A stretch of 16,225 bases of DNA, taken from assembly GCA_964362365.1 (NCBI GenBank), contig CAYIEF010000024.1:1-16225 (forward strand). Direction: 5' to 3'. Below the pieces are notes generated by a model, which worked only from the letters and a program-made list of their open reading frames with translations, did no database searches and had not been told where the DNA came from. Position numbers and translations under genes: made by a program. Positions 1 through 6,821 of this stretch are shown here, piece after piece. Within the stretch, counting starts at the first letter, position 1, and each line of letters opens with the position of its first letter. The stretch is from JACPIL01 sp964362365 (GTDB taxonomy: Archaea; Nanobdellota; Nanobdellia; Woesearchaeales; GW2011-AR9).

Positions 1-178
1 GATTTATCGTCGATAAAGTGATAGAATTTTGAGATTTTCTGGCTTTATAAAGATTCTGGTGGTTTTGTGCTAAATTGAGGTGGCTTACTGCGGTGGTTTT
101 ACGAGGTATCCCAAAAAGATTGTATTTAACAAAGTTTTAACGAAATTGTTGAAAAATAAAAATAATTGAACGAAAGAT
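1..178. other. AT-rich edge, no gene seen
   Basis: I see no convincing coding frame on either strand. A short inverted repeat (TTTATCG, one-base spacer, CGATAAA) lies at 3-17. The stretch is the 3' flank of the minus-strand gene at 179-538 and may also be the flank of a gene outside the window. Confidence 0.4.
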
Positions 179-538
179 TTAACTCCAGTATGAACCTGCA
201 ATAAGCTTTGCATCAGGAATGTCTTCTCTAACTGCGTTTAACGCGATTTCAAGCTCGGAAAGTTCTTTTTCCACCACATCAGGTTGACCATAACCATTAG
301 TGCCGATTGTCTTTCCAACAATCACATCATAACCTTGTGAATCGGCAGGATCTCCAGCACTTTGTGTCATGTCATATCTGAATGTGCCTTGAGCTTCTGT
401 CAACCTTCTTACGCTTAAATTTCCAGCACCATCTCTACTTAAATTTGAGATTAATTTGTATGGTGCTAACTGGTCATTTAAGTTAGCTACATCTGTTGCT
501 TGAAATCTCTTTCCAACCATTAGGTATGCTATTTCCAT
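179..538 (-). CDS. hypothetical protein, 119 aa
   Basis: I do not recognise this protein. It is a soluble-looking 119-residue product with a mixed composition, no signal peptide, no membrane segment and no cysteine. The C-terminal third (EKELSELEIALNAVREDI) is likely an amphipathic helix. The start is well supported: a strong Shine-Dalgarno GGAGGA at 545-550 lies 6 nt before the ATG, and a TATA-like box lies further upstream at about 572-582. It is therefore one of the clearest leadered genes in the window, most others looking leaderless. It stands alone, with about 300 bp of gene-free DNA upstream. A real gene is likely; its function is unknown. Confidence 0.7.
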   Translation of the reverse strand: MEIAYLMVGKRFQATDVANLNDQLAPYKLISNLSRDGAGNLSVRRLTEAQGTFRYDMTQSAGDPADSQGYDVIVGKTIGTNGYGQPDVVEKELSELEIALNAVREDIPDAKLIAGSYWS

Positions 539-544
539 TTTGTA

Positions 545-582
545 TCCTCCTTGCTTAAAACATAAAGCTTACTTTATAAATC
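545..582 (-). promoter_or_regulatory. TATA box and ribosome binding site for the 119-aa gene
   Basis: Read on the minus strand, TTTATAAAG at about 572-581 is a TATA box and GGAGGA at 545-550 is a strong ribosome binding site six bases before the ATG at 538. Confidence 0.6.
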
Positions 583-836
583 TTTTGTTTCTGATACTAC
601 TATTAAGTTAAGAATGCACCATTTTTCAACAACTACGATAACAACAAATTTTCGGCGAGCTTCGAACTTCTCCCTCGGTCGTCTGGGCATTTGACAGGGC
701 TTCCGATGTTATTCCAATAAAGCGAACTTTGAACCCCCCCCCGACCAAACGAAAAAGAATTTTTACTTTAGAAGTTCTCGTTCCTTGAGAAAAAGCTAGA
801 AAACAAAGTTTATTATTTGTGAAAGGATAATATTAT
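583..836. other. intergenic region, no gene seen
   Basis: About 250 bp without a credible gene. It contains a run of nine C at 734-742 and a weak inverted repeat (TTCTC at 775-779, GAGAA at 787-791). It separates the 119-aa gene from the 3' end of the metallopeptidase gene. I see no tRNA, no direct repeat and no coding frame. Confidence 0.4.
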
Positions 837-1565
837 TCAAAACCAACATTTATCTGAGTTATCTTTTAACCATTTTCTTTTTTCTTCATACTCGGGCATT
901 GCTTTTTCTACTAATTTCCAGAATTCAGAAGAATGGTTCCGCTCTTGTAAGTGGGCTAGTTCATGGATACAAACATAATCTATCACTTCTTCCGGGGCAA
1001 AGAGCGTACGAGTTGAGATATTAATATTATCAGAATGTGAACAGCTTCCCCAATTGGAAATATTATACTTCAAGAATATTTTCTTGAACTTAAAATGAAA
1101 GTATCTCTCATTGAGATGGTGAATTTTAGATTCAAGATATAATTTTTTCTTTTGAGCTATTAGGCGGCTTAGTAATACAGAGATATGTTCCTGTTGAGCC
1201 TCTTTTGGAAGGACACTTGAAACAGTAAGGTAAAAAGTATTTCCGATTGCCTTTGCTGAACTGCTTTGTTTTTCACTAAAAGAAATCTGAAGCAAGTATT
1301 CTTCATTCCCAAGCTGTAATTTATCCCCGTCATTATACTTTCTTGAACCTTTACTTTTGAATTCAGAAGGTTTATCTCGTAGTTTCTCTCCTGCCCATCT
1401 CTTTAAGTGCATTATTTCCTTAAACTGCTCTTCTCTTGACATTCCTAATGGAAGCCTAATCTGCACGCCAGTTTTTCCTATCGAAACCCTGCTGCTCTCT
1501 CTTTGCTCTAAATAGATGTACACTTTGTATTCTTTTCCACCAATACTAATTTTATCAATTTTCAC
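837..1565 (-). CDS. YgjP/DUF45-type zinc metallopeptidase
   Basis: The product is a predicted zinc metallopeptidase of the YgjP (DUF45) family, related to M48 and WLM/SprT-like gluzincins. The zinc motif HELAH lies at residues 201-205, and a third metal ligand is probably H211 in RNHSSEFW. It is preceded by the family signature WGSCS (172-176) and by a helix leading into VCIHELAHL. At 242 residues it matches the family's usual length of about 230-250. There is no signal peptide, so it is cytoplasmic. It starts only 2 nt after the stop of the upstream 127-aa gene, so the two are almost certainly co-transcribed and translationally linked. Family members occur near restriction-modification or DNA-processing genes, but the physiological substrate is unknown. 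Confidence 0.88.
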   Translation of the reverse strand: MKIDKISIGGKEYKVYIYLEQRESSRVSIGKTGVQIRLPLGMSREEQFKEIMHLKRWAGEKLRDKPSEFKSKGSRKYNDGDKLQLGNEEYLLQISFSEKQSSSAKAIGNTFYLTVSSVLPKEAQQEHISVLLSRLIAQKKKLYLESKIHHLNERYFHFKFKKIFLKYNISNWGSCSHSDNINISTRTLFAPEEVIDYVCIHELAHLQERNHSSEFWKLVEKAMPEYEEKRKWLKDNSDKCWF

Positions 1566-1567
1566 TT

Positions 1568-1951
1568 TTAATGTACGCCAAGATATTTACAAGCAAGACA
1601 TTTTTGTGGCGGCTCCAACTCCCCTTCGATTGTTTTTATCCTGCCCCCTTCTACGACAATCTTATCGCTATCATAATTTGGAGTTGCTTTTAATCGTTCA
1701 AATAATTTCCAGCCAATGCTTCTCCGCTTAAAGCTATCCTTCAGCGTGCATAAACTCATGTGGTCATGGAATAAAATTAAAAATTCTTTGTGGGTCATGG
1801 TCAAATGTTTATGCTTTTCTGCAAATTCTCTTAGCCATTCGCTATGTTGAAACAATCTCTCTTCCTTATCAAAACATTTTCTGGTGCAATAATTTCCATA
1901 ATACCAATTTACAAGATGTTTTATTGGATATTTTTTAGTGGAATTAGCCAT
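1568..1951 (-). CDS. hypothetical protein with CxxC, 127 aa
   Basis: I do not recognise this 127-residue protein. It has five cysteines (C22, C26, C68, C118, C121). The C-terminal CLAC pair together with C22/C26 could form a structural zinc site. The middle part is rich in histidine and aromatic residues. It is the first gene of a two-gene unit and ends 2 nt before the YgjP-like metallopeptidase, so the two probably act together. A TATA-like element (TTTAATATAATTAA on the minus strand, about 1971-1983) lies about 26 nt from the ATG and points to a leaderless transcript that begins at the start codon. Confidence 0.7.
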   Translation of the reverse strand: MANSTKKYPIKHLVNWYYGNYCTRKCFDKEERLFQHSEWLREFAEKHKHLTMTHKEFLILFHDHMSLCTLKDSFKRRSIGWKLFERLKATPNYDSDKIVVEGGRIKTIEGELEPPQKCLACKYLGVH

Positions 1952-1970
1952 ATTTAGGATTGGAGAAGTT

Positions 1971-1983
1971 TAATTATATTAAA
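1971..1983 (-). promoter_or_regulatory. TATA box of the 127-aa / metallopeptidase operon
   Basis: The minus-strand element TTTAATATAATTAA is centred about 26 nt upstream of the ATG at 1951, the spacing expected for an archaeal leaderless promoter. Confidence 0.5.
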
Positions 1984-2056
1984 GATTGTGGTGATTTTGT
2001 GGGAAGACTAGGGTTAGGTAGAAAGGAGAGAGTAACGATCTCCGGACGAATGTGGA

Positions 2057-2425
2057 TCAAGATTTTAATTTTAGTAAAGCTTCTAATGAATTTTCCAATG
2101 CCGTTGGTCTTCTTCTTTTTCCTTGTTCCTGTTCTCGTTCCCATTGCTCCCATTGCTCTTCAAGATGATCGTATAAACGCTTTATAATATTACAGTTACG
2201 CGTCGGATAACTATAAATCGGAATAGGATAAGAGGACCTAGGATTTGCGACTATATCAAAACAATAGCCAAATACGTTCACCCTTTTATCTCCAATGGCT
2301 AAACTATAACCGTGTGAGACACTGTCAATAGGATAAGTAGACCAATTTCTTATATCTATTTGTTTTAGTTCACGCGCTACTTTAGCTAGTAATCTTTTTT
2401 CCTCCTCTTCTCTCTTATAAACCAT
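2057..2425 (-). CDS. hypothetical protein, 122 aa, third gene of the scpB operon
   Basis: I do not recognise this protein. The N-terminus is highly charged and helical (KREEEEKRLLAKVARELKQI). A central part rich in Tyr, Ser and Pro follows, and then a C-terminal helix rich in Glu, Gln and Trp (residues about 85-105). There is no signal peptide or membrane segment. It begins 13 nt after the scpB stop codon on the same strand, so it is probably the last gene of that operon. A role linked to chromosome segregation would be a guess from position only. Confidence 0.6.
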   Translation of the reverse strand: MVYKREEEEKRLLAKVARELKQIDIRNWSTYPIDSVSHGYSLAIGDKRVNVFGYCFDIVANPRSSYPIPIYSYPTRNCNIIKRLYDHLEEQWEQWEREQEQGKRRRPTALENSLEALLKLKS

Positions 2426-2438
2426 ATTTGCCCCCCTA

Positions 2439-3059
2439 CTACTTCTTCATCTCACTCATCGCCTTATTAATCTCATCTTTCCCTTCCAACTCTTTGCCCT
2501 GCAATTCATTCAGCCGTTCCACTTCATCCGCTTCTTTATCGACATCTTCCGCTTCTTTCAGAACTTCAGTAGAAACGTGTTTCAGGAAAGCCTGCTTGGC
2601 TTCTTCGCTTGGTAAATCAAAGTATTCAAAGAATTTCTTGGTTAATTTGACTTTGAAAGTTCTTCCATGTTTCTCTTTGGCGACAAATCCCATTTCTTCC
2701 AACTGTTTCATATGGTCGTAGGCTTTGGCATTGCGTAATTTTACCACTTCCGACTGCACTATCGGATAACGCCAGGCGATAACCGCGAGTGTTTCCATCA
2801 ATGGTCTTTCCAGTTCAGTATTAGATACAAGGCTGCTGACTAAAGGGACGTATTGATCACGGACAGTTAATTTCCAGCCATTCTCTTTTTTGACGATCTG
2901 CAAAGAGTTGTTCATCTGCGCATATCGGTTAGTGAGAAGTTGGATTGTTTCTTCTACCTGCTTCACTTCCAGGGAACAAAGACTAGCGATACGTTCAGAA
3001 GTTATTTCTTTGCCTACTGCAAACAATACTGCTTCAATTTTCTTCAGATTCTCTTCCAT
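2439..3059 (-). CDS. scpB: ScpB-like condensin accessory protein
   Basis: ScpB is the winged-helix (kite) subunit of the SMC-kleisin complex that compacts and segregates chromosomes. It dimerises and binds the kleisin linker. The family features are an N-terminal EENLKKIEAVLFAVGKEI, the LETLAVIAWRYPIVQSEV-like segment (MLA-VIAYRQP in bacteria) near residues 85-105, and a second winged helix ending near LKEMGFV...GRTFKVKLTKKFFEYF (about 115-150). After residue 150 the tail is acidic and coiled. The length of 206 aa is typical. The start overlaps the end of the upstream 201-aa gene by 26 nt, so translation is coupled. A canonical ScpA is not seen in the window. Confidence 0.9.
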   Translation of the reverse strand: MEENLKKIEAVLFAVGKEITSERIASLCSLEVKQVEETIQLLTNRYAQMNNSLQIVKKENGWKLTVRDQYVPLVSSLVSNTELERPLMETLAVIAWRYPIVQSEVVKLRNAKAYDHMKQLEEMGFVAKEKHGRTFKVKLTKKFFEYFDLPSEEAKQAFLKHVSTEVLKEAEDVDKEADEVERLNELQGKELEGKDEINKAMSEMKK

Positions 3060-3639
3060 TTTCTATCTCTGCCTCTTTAAGGAAATAAATGCCTTCTTTG
3101 AGGTCTACCTTTCCTTCATCAATCATTTTGTCAAGGTAATCTTCTAATATGTCAATGTTCATACCTGTCAATTTGCTTAATTGTTCTGAGCTAAGATTAT
3201 GATTTTGTAATAAGAGGGTGACGTAATTGTTCAGCAATCTGGCCAGGCTTTGGTTGGTAAGCTGATTTTCTATTTTCATCTGCTTCGCTAACATGTCCAC
3301 GCCGTGCAATTTCGCCTGCATGTCATTCAGGAAAGAAGATACCATTAAGCTGTCTAACTGTAATTCTTCTGGCTCAATTATCTCGATCAGGGAAGGCATG
3401 TAATCAAAACAAAAATCAATGATTTCGGTTACTCCGGAGGTCTTTATTTCAAGTTCAGCAAAGGCCATCCATAATTCACTTTCCTCATGCTGCTTCAGTT
3501 CGGCTAAATCTTCTTTGAGTACCTCGTATTTACTATTTTCTTTAAGTTTTTTGAGGTATCCCTTGAGGGTAGAATCTACGTGTTCTTTGGGCTTTCCTAA
3601 TACCTCTACTACTGCCCTGAAAAGTATCTTTTTCCCCAT
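3034..3639 (-). CDS. conserved-looking protein upstream of scpB, possible ScpB partner
   Basis: This 201-residue protein sits where scpA would be expected and overlaps scpB by 26 nt, but I do not see the kleisin N-terminal signature of ScpA. The N-terminus (GKKILFRAVVEVLGKPKEHV) is followed by a lysine-rich helix. The central FCFDYMPSLIEIIEPEEL and the helix FLNDMQAKLHGVDMLAKQ resemble a family common in DPANN genomes, as I recall it. The last 60 residues (LSKLTGMNIDILEDYLDKM followed by a short hairpin) look like a winged helix. A TATA-like CACTTAAAAACC on the minus strand at 3659-3670 lies about 26 nt from the ATG, so the mRNA is probably leaderless. Function unknown; a divergent kleisin or adaptor is possible. 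Confidence 0.75.
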   Translation of the reverse strand: MGKKILFRAVVEVLGKPKEHVDSTLKGYLKKLKENSKYEVLKEDLAELKQHEESELWMAFAELEIKTSGVTEIIDFCFDYMPSLIEIIEPEELQLDSLMVSSFLNDMQAKLHGVDMLAKQMKIENQLTNQSLARLLNNYVTLLLQNHNLSSEQLSKLTGMNIDILEDYLDKMIDEGKVDLKEGIYFLKEAEIENGRESEEN

Positions 3640-3658
3640 AAAGTGTGGAAAGTTTGCT

Positions 3659-3670
3659 GGTTTTTAAGTG
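3659..3670 (-). promoter_or_regulatory. TATA box of the scpB operon
   Basis: Minus-strand CACTTAAAAACC is centred about 26 nt upstream of the ATG at 3639, consistent with leaderless initiation of the three-gene operon. Confidence 0.5.
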
Positions 3671-3729
3671 TTTCCAATCTAAAGGCAGATATGATAATTA
3701 TTATTTTTCAATCTTTTTCTTGATACTTG

Positions 3730-4003
3730 CGCCAAAGGCGGTGCGACGGTTGCTACGCAACCTACGAGCCACCCCGTATGGGACAACCCCCGGCTCGCCG
3801 CACGCCATGGCGCAAGACGCAAAGAAAGGCTTCGCTTTCCAGCGTCCTCGGCTACGCCTGCGGCGCGACAGGGGATGCTCCCTGCGGGATGCATGAAATG
3901 TGGAAACTACCACATTTCAGCACTGAAAATAAATCGTTGTTTATTTTCATGTGTCGCGTAGGACATGCAAAGCATGTCCGTCTTGCCGCCATGATGGCGT
4001 GCA
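3730..4003. repeat. array of at least eight different short hairpins, GC-rich
   Basis: This gene-free stretch between the surface-protein stop and the scpB-operon promoter is a chain of unrelated perfect or near-perfect inverted repeats. They are CGCC-AAA-GGCG (3730-3740), GGTTGC-TAC-GCAACC (3748-3762), TACG...CGTA (3763-3778), CGCCATGGCG (3803-3812), GAAAG...CTTTC (3824-3839), TCCC-TGC-GGGA (3879-3889), a 10-bp stem with a 6-nt loop at 3894-3919, another 10-bp stem with a 6-nt loop at 3924-3949, GGACATGC-AAA-GCATGTCC (3961-3979) and CGCCAT-G-ATGGCG (3987-3999). Several have 3-nt loops. The base composition in the first two-thirds is much more GC-rich than the neighbours. Short open frames cross it on both strands, but the palindromic structure explains them. 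Confidence 0.75.
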
Positions 4004-4026
4004 GAAAAATGTAAGTATTCTCTAAA

Positions 4027-5418
4027 TTACGCCCGTCCCTTTAATATCAATACCAAACTCAATAATCCAAAGGCAACAAAAAGCACCCAGGAGATCAGGT
4101 TTTTTGACTTTTCAGAAACTGATTCGTAAATCACTAGGCCTTGATAACCAGGAATTTCTTTTTTCTGGACTTTTTCCGTAGTAAAGAGGGGTTGAGATTG
4201 CTCTGATGGGGATAACAAGGATAAGCTTTGGTTGGTAATTTTTGTTTGCTTTTTTGTTTCTTCTGTTTTGGCTGGCTTTTCTTTCTTCGGTTCATCTTTT
4301 TTAATTATCTCTTTTTCCGGACAAAGTTCTTTGTTGATGCCTTCTAAAGTAAATTCTTTTTTCTCTTGTATTCCTAAACCATCGACCACCACATCAGCAT
4401 CTCCTTCTTTGATTTTCTCATTGCAGTTGGAATCGATCAGAAGAGGCAGGGTTAATTTGTACTGCGTATTTTTATTTTTCAAATGCACTTTGGTTTTTTC
4501 ACTGATTACTTTTCCGCTTTTCTCGGCCCAGACTGAAACCGAGTATTTGTCCGTAATCCCTTTGTAAATTTCAACCTCAACATTTACTGCTTCACCAAAT
4601 AATGCTTTTTCAGGATTGATTTTTATGATCTCAATAGAAGAATTTTTTATTGAAATTTCTTCAGAAACAGTTGAAGCGGTGATGGTTTCATTTTTAGTGA
4701 CAATAAACATCTTTTCAACAAGATTATTTGAAAAATCAAGGTCATTACAACTTGGATAAATCATTGCTTTTACAAATAAGACGCGATCCTGCTCTTCAAT
4801 ATTCGTTTTCCATGATTTTTCATTGGTATTGGTGGTGTTTATTTTTGGTTTTACTATATTTCCAAATAGGTCTTCAATCCAGTATTCGATCACGAAAGGA
4901 AATGATTTGTTGTTAAGTTCCGGTTTAAATTCGATGGATTGGCCGTTTTCATAAAAGATGATTTCGTTTGTTTTAATTTGTAAGCTTATGTCGCAAGAGA
5001 TTTCAGAAGCGCCAATCACTTCAAATTCAGTACAGGAAAGAGGAGAGGAGTAATTGCCAATTACACTAGAGTTAGTAATCGTCCCGCATAAGGTATAGTT
5101 TCCAATTTCCGTTGCAGTAAATTCTCCGGTACTGGCAGAGCTGGTGCAGCCTATTTCTTTGTTAAAGGAATCTTCCTTTATCAGGGAATTATCCTTCGAA
5201 ATGTTGTAGAAAACTGATACGGTGTCCTTGGGAGAACATGGTTTCTTGCCGGTTATTTCAAGCTTGAACAGGGAAGTGTATTCAGTATGGGGATAAATAG
5301 TTTTATCTATGTTTGCAGTTAAGGTTATGGCTATGGTTTTATTCTCCGGGTCTTCCGCTGAAACCAACATATTGCAGAGGCAAAGAATAAAGAATCCTAT
5401 AACTGCTAATTTCTTCAT
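4027..5418 (-). CDS. secreted, C-terminally anchored cell-surface protein
   Basis: The 463-residue product starts with a signal peptide (MKK, then a hydrophobic stretch LAVIGFFILCLCNMLV, then a cleavage-like SAE) and ends with a membrane segment (WVLFVAFGLLSLVLIL) followed by KGRA. Between them lie beta-rich, probably Ig/CARDB-like repeats with several cysteines and many N-x-S/T sequons, and then a Lys/Glu/Pro-rich stalk. It should sit outside the cell, anchored by its C-terminus. The frame could begin at a GTG at 5427, but the ATG at 5418 is preferred. A TATA box at 5440-5450 lies about 26 nt from it, so the transcript would begin right at this ATG. The gene diverges from the coiled-coil operon. 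Specific function unknown. Confidence 0.8.
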   Translation of the reverse strand: MKKLAVIGFFILCLCNMLVSAEDPENKTIAITLTANIDKTIYPHTEYTSLFKLEITGKKPCSPKDTVSVFYNISKDNSLIKEDSFNKEIGCTSSASTGEFTATEIGNYTLCGTITNSSVIGNYSSPLSCTEFEVIGASEISCDISLQIKTNEIIFYENGQSIEFKPELNNKSFPFVIEYWIEDLFGNIVKPKINTTNTNEKSWKTNIEEQDRVLFVKAMIYPSCNDLDFSNNLVEKMFIVTKNETITASTVSEEISIKNSSIEIIKINPEKALFGEAVNVEVEIYKGITDKYSVSVWAEKSGKVISEKTKVHLKNKNTQYKLTLPLLIDSNCNEKIKEGDADVVVDGLGIQEKKEFTLEGINKELCPEKEIIKKDEPKKEKPAKTEETKKQTKITNQSLSLLSPSEQSQPLFTTEKVQKKEIPGYQGLVIYESVSEKSKNLISWVLFVAFGLLSLVLILKGRA

Positions 5419-5439
5419 AAAAAACACGTTTTGCTGCCT

Positions 5440-5450
5440 CTTATATATAT
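5440..5450 (-). promoter_or_regulatory. TATA box of the surface-protein gene
   Basis: Minus-strand ATATATATAAG lies about 26 nt upstream of the ATG at 5418. It supports that start over the GTG nine bases earlier. Confidence 0.6.
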
Positions 5451-5502
5451 TCCCACACTTAAAAAGATATGATAGAGTTACTATTGGCCAATACTAAACA
5501 AA

Positions 5503-5529
5503 CTTTTTAAACGCTCTCCCACTTAGGAG
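5503..5529 (+). promoter_or_regulatory. TATA box and RBS of the coiled-coil operon
   Basis: CTTTTTAAAC at 5503-5512 is a TATA-like element, and AGGAG at 5525-5529 precedes the ATG at 5534 by four bases. The promoter is divergent from that of the surface-protein gene. Confidence 0.5.
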
Positions 5530-5533
5530 TAGT

Positions 5534-6043
5534 ATGGGATGGTTATTTGGACGTAAGAAAGTAGTACCTAAGGTGCCCTTTCCACAAGGAAAACCACTTG
5601 ATGAAAAGGCGTTGCAATTTCCTTCTATGGGTTCTTCTGATCGAGTAATCGAGCCAGATAAGGTAAAAGAGGCAGTTGGATTCTCTAAACCAATGGCATT
5701 TCCCGATGAAATGGAAGAAAATATGCCTATGGATGAAGAACTTCCTGAAACGCCAATGCCCAGTTTTCCTTCTCCGGAAAGATATGCTTCTTCAGCACCA
5801 GCGTCTTCAGGAATGATGCCTAAGCACGAATTGTATGTCAAAGTTGAAGTATACCAACGCATGTTAGGAGAATTAGATGAATTGCGGCGCGAATTTATGG
5901 ATTTGCAGCAGATAGGTAAAAACATCGATGAATCTGAATACAATGAAGAAAATAATTTCAATAAGCTGCGTCGGGGAATGAAATCGCTCCATGACAATCT
6001 GCTTCAAGCTGATAAAATACTTTTTAAATCGCAAGGTGATTGA
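5534..6043 (+). CDS. coiled-coil protein with disordered N-terminus, 169 aa
   Basis: I do not recognise a named family. Residues 1-95 are rich in Pro, Met, Ser and Glu and probably disordered, after a short basic start (GWLFGRKKVV). Residues about 97-165 form a helical, coiled-coil part that begins LYVKVEVYQRMLGELDELRR. That segment resembles the start of the next gene product (VFIKIEEYEQVLELVKMIRK), so the two are probably paralogous domains. There is no signal peptide or membrane segment. It leads a three-gene operon; its stop overlaps the short spacer before the next start. Confidence 0.75.
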   Translation: MGWLFGRKKVVPKVPFPQGKPLDEKALQFPSMGSSDRVIEPDKVKEAVGFSKPMAFPDEMEENMPMDEELPETPMPSFPSPERYASSAPASSGMMPKHELYVKVEVYQRMLGELDELRREFMDLQQIGKNIDESEYNEENNFNKLRRGMKSLHDNLLQADKILFKSQGD

Positions 6044-6045
6044 AT

Positions 6046-6276
6046 ATGACAGATAAGATGCCCGTTTTTATTAAAATAGAAGAATACGAACAAGTTTTAG
6101 AATTAGTGAAGATGATCCGCAAGAAGCTGGAGGATGCCAAAGCGACAGTTATGAAGGTCAATGATTTGAAGAATGAAGAAGACCATCAATTGGAGATGTG
6201 GCACAATGCTCTTGCTGAAGTGGAAAAGAAGATTGACTTCATCGATCAGTCATTAAACGAACCAGAGGAATTCTGA
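6046..6276 (+). CDS. small coiled-coil protein, 76 aa
   Basis: The product is almost entirely helical: a short motif VFIKIEEYEQVLELVKMIRK, then a Lys/Glu-rich coiled coil through residue 70. It looks like a stand-alone version of the C-terminal domain of the preceding gene product. The start is taken as ATG 6046 because AGGTGA at 6034-6039 is 6 nt away; a TTG at 6040 in the same frame is too close to that site. The gene starts 2 nt after the upstream TGA, and 4 nt separate its stop from the next ATG, so all three are co-translated. Function unknown; a small structural or scaffold complex is an inference. Confidence 0.75.
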   Translation: MTDKMPVFIKIEEYEQVLELVKMIRKKLEDAKATVMKVNDLKNEEDHQLEMWHNALAEVEKKIDFIDQSLNEPEEF

Positions 6277-6280
6277 AGAG

Positions 6281-6772
6281 ATGAAGAAGAAAAAGTCTAG
6301 CCCGATGAAAGCTCGAAGTGGTAGGCCTAGTTCACAATCCATGCCTATAGAAGCAAAGGATAAAGGGCTTAATTTGATGGTCCAGGTAAGTGACCCTAAG
6401 AACGTTCGTAAGGATTTGTTGGAAGCGTTGCGGGAAATTATTATTTTCATGCAGGGTTACGAGGCCTTCCGTAAGATCCAGGAAGAAAAGATTGCGGTAT
6501 TTGCGCAGTTGAAAGATGATGTGAAAGGCTTGAACAATTTAGTTGATTCGAAATTACGAAGGCTTCTGCCAAAAGGCAAGTTAGCCGGCATGGTTAAGAG
6601 GCCTATGGACAGAGTAGAAGTAGTCGAGAAGGAAGAAATGTCCGCGCCTATGCCCAAAGCTCAGCCAAGGATGATGCCTAAATCTGAACCTCAACGGGAA
6701 GAAAGTGATGATGGTTTAGATGAATTAGAAAGCCAGCTGCGGGAGATTGAGAGCAGATTGAAGGGGATGTAG
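6281..6772 (+). CDS. basic/helical hypothetical protein, 163 aa
   Basis: Third gene of the coiled-coil operon. The N-terminal 30 residues are basic and disordered (KKKKSSPMKARSGRPSSQ). A helical core follows at about 35-105 (VRKDLLEALREIIIFMQGYE, then DDVKGLNNLVDSKLRRLLP), then a Pro/Met/Lys-rich linker, and a final Glu-rich helix (LDELESQLREIESRLKGM). There is no membrane segment. The alternation of disordered and coiled-coil parts is shared with the first gene of the operon, which suggests that the three products interact. I do not recognise the family. Confidence 0.75.
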   Translation: MKKKKSSPMKARSGRPSSQSMPIEAKDKGLNLMVQVSDPKNVRKDLLEALREIIIFMQGYEAFRKIQEEKIAVFAQLKDDVKGLNNLVDSKLRRLLPKGKLAGMVKRPMDRVEVVEKEEMSAPMPKAQPRMMPKSEPQREESDDGLDELESQLREIESRLKGM

Positions 6773-6786
6773 ATTTCTGTAGTTAG

Positions 6787-6797
6787 TTTTATAAAAG
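6787..6797 (+). promoter_or_regulatory. TATA box of tRNA-Leu
   Basis: TTTTATAAAAG lies about 30 nt upstream of the first tRNA base at 6822, the expected place for an archaeal tRNA promoter. Confidence 0.55.
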
Positions 6798-6821
6798 AAT
6801 AGTTGATTTTTCTTGATAGAT

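Noticed and set aside
734..742. Run of nine C
   Set aside because: An isolated homopolymer in a non-coding stretch; it may be a sequencing or assembly artefact and supports no feature.
3645..4014. Open frames of 70-95 codons on both strands in the hairpin region
   Set aside because: They overlap each other, have no RBS or conserved-looking sequence, and arise from the GC-rich palindromes, which lack stops.
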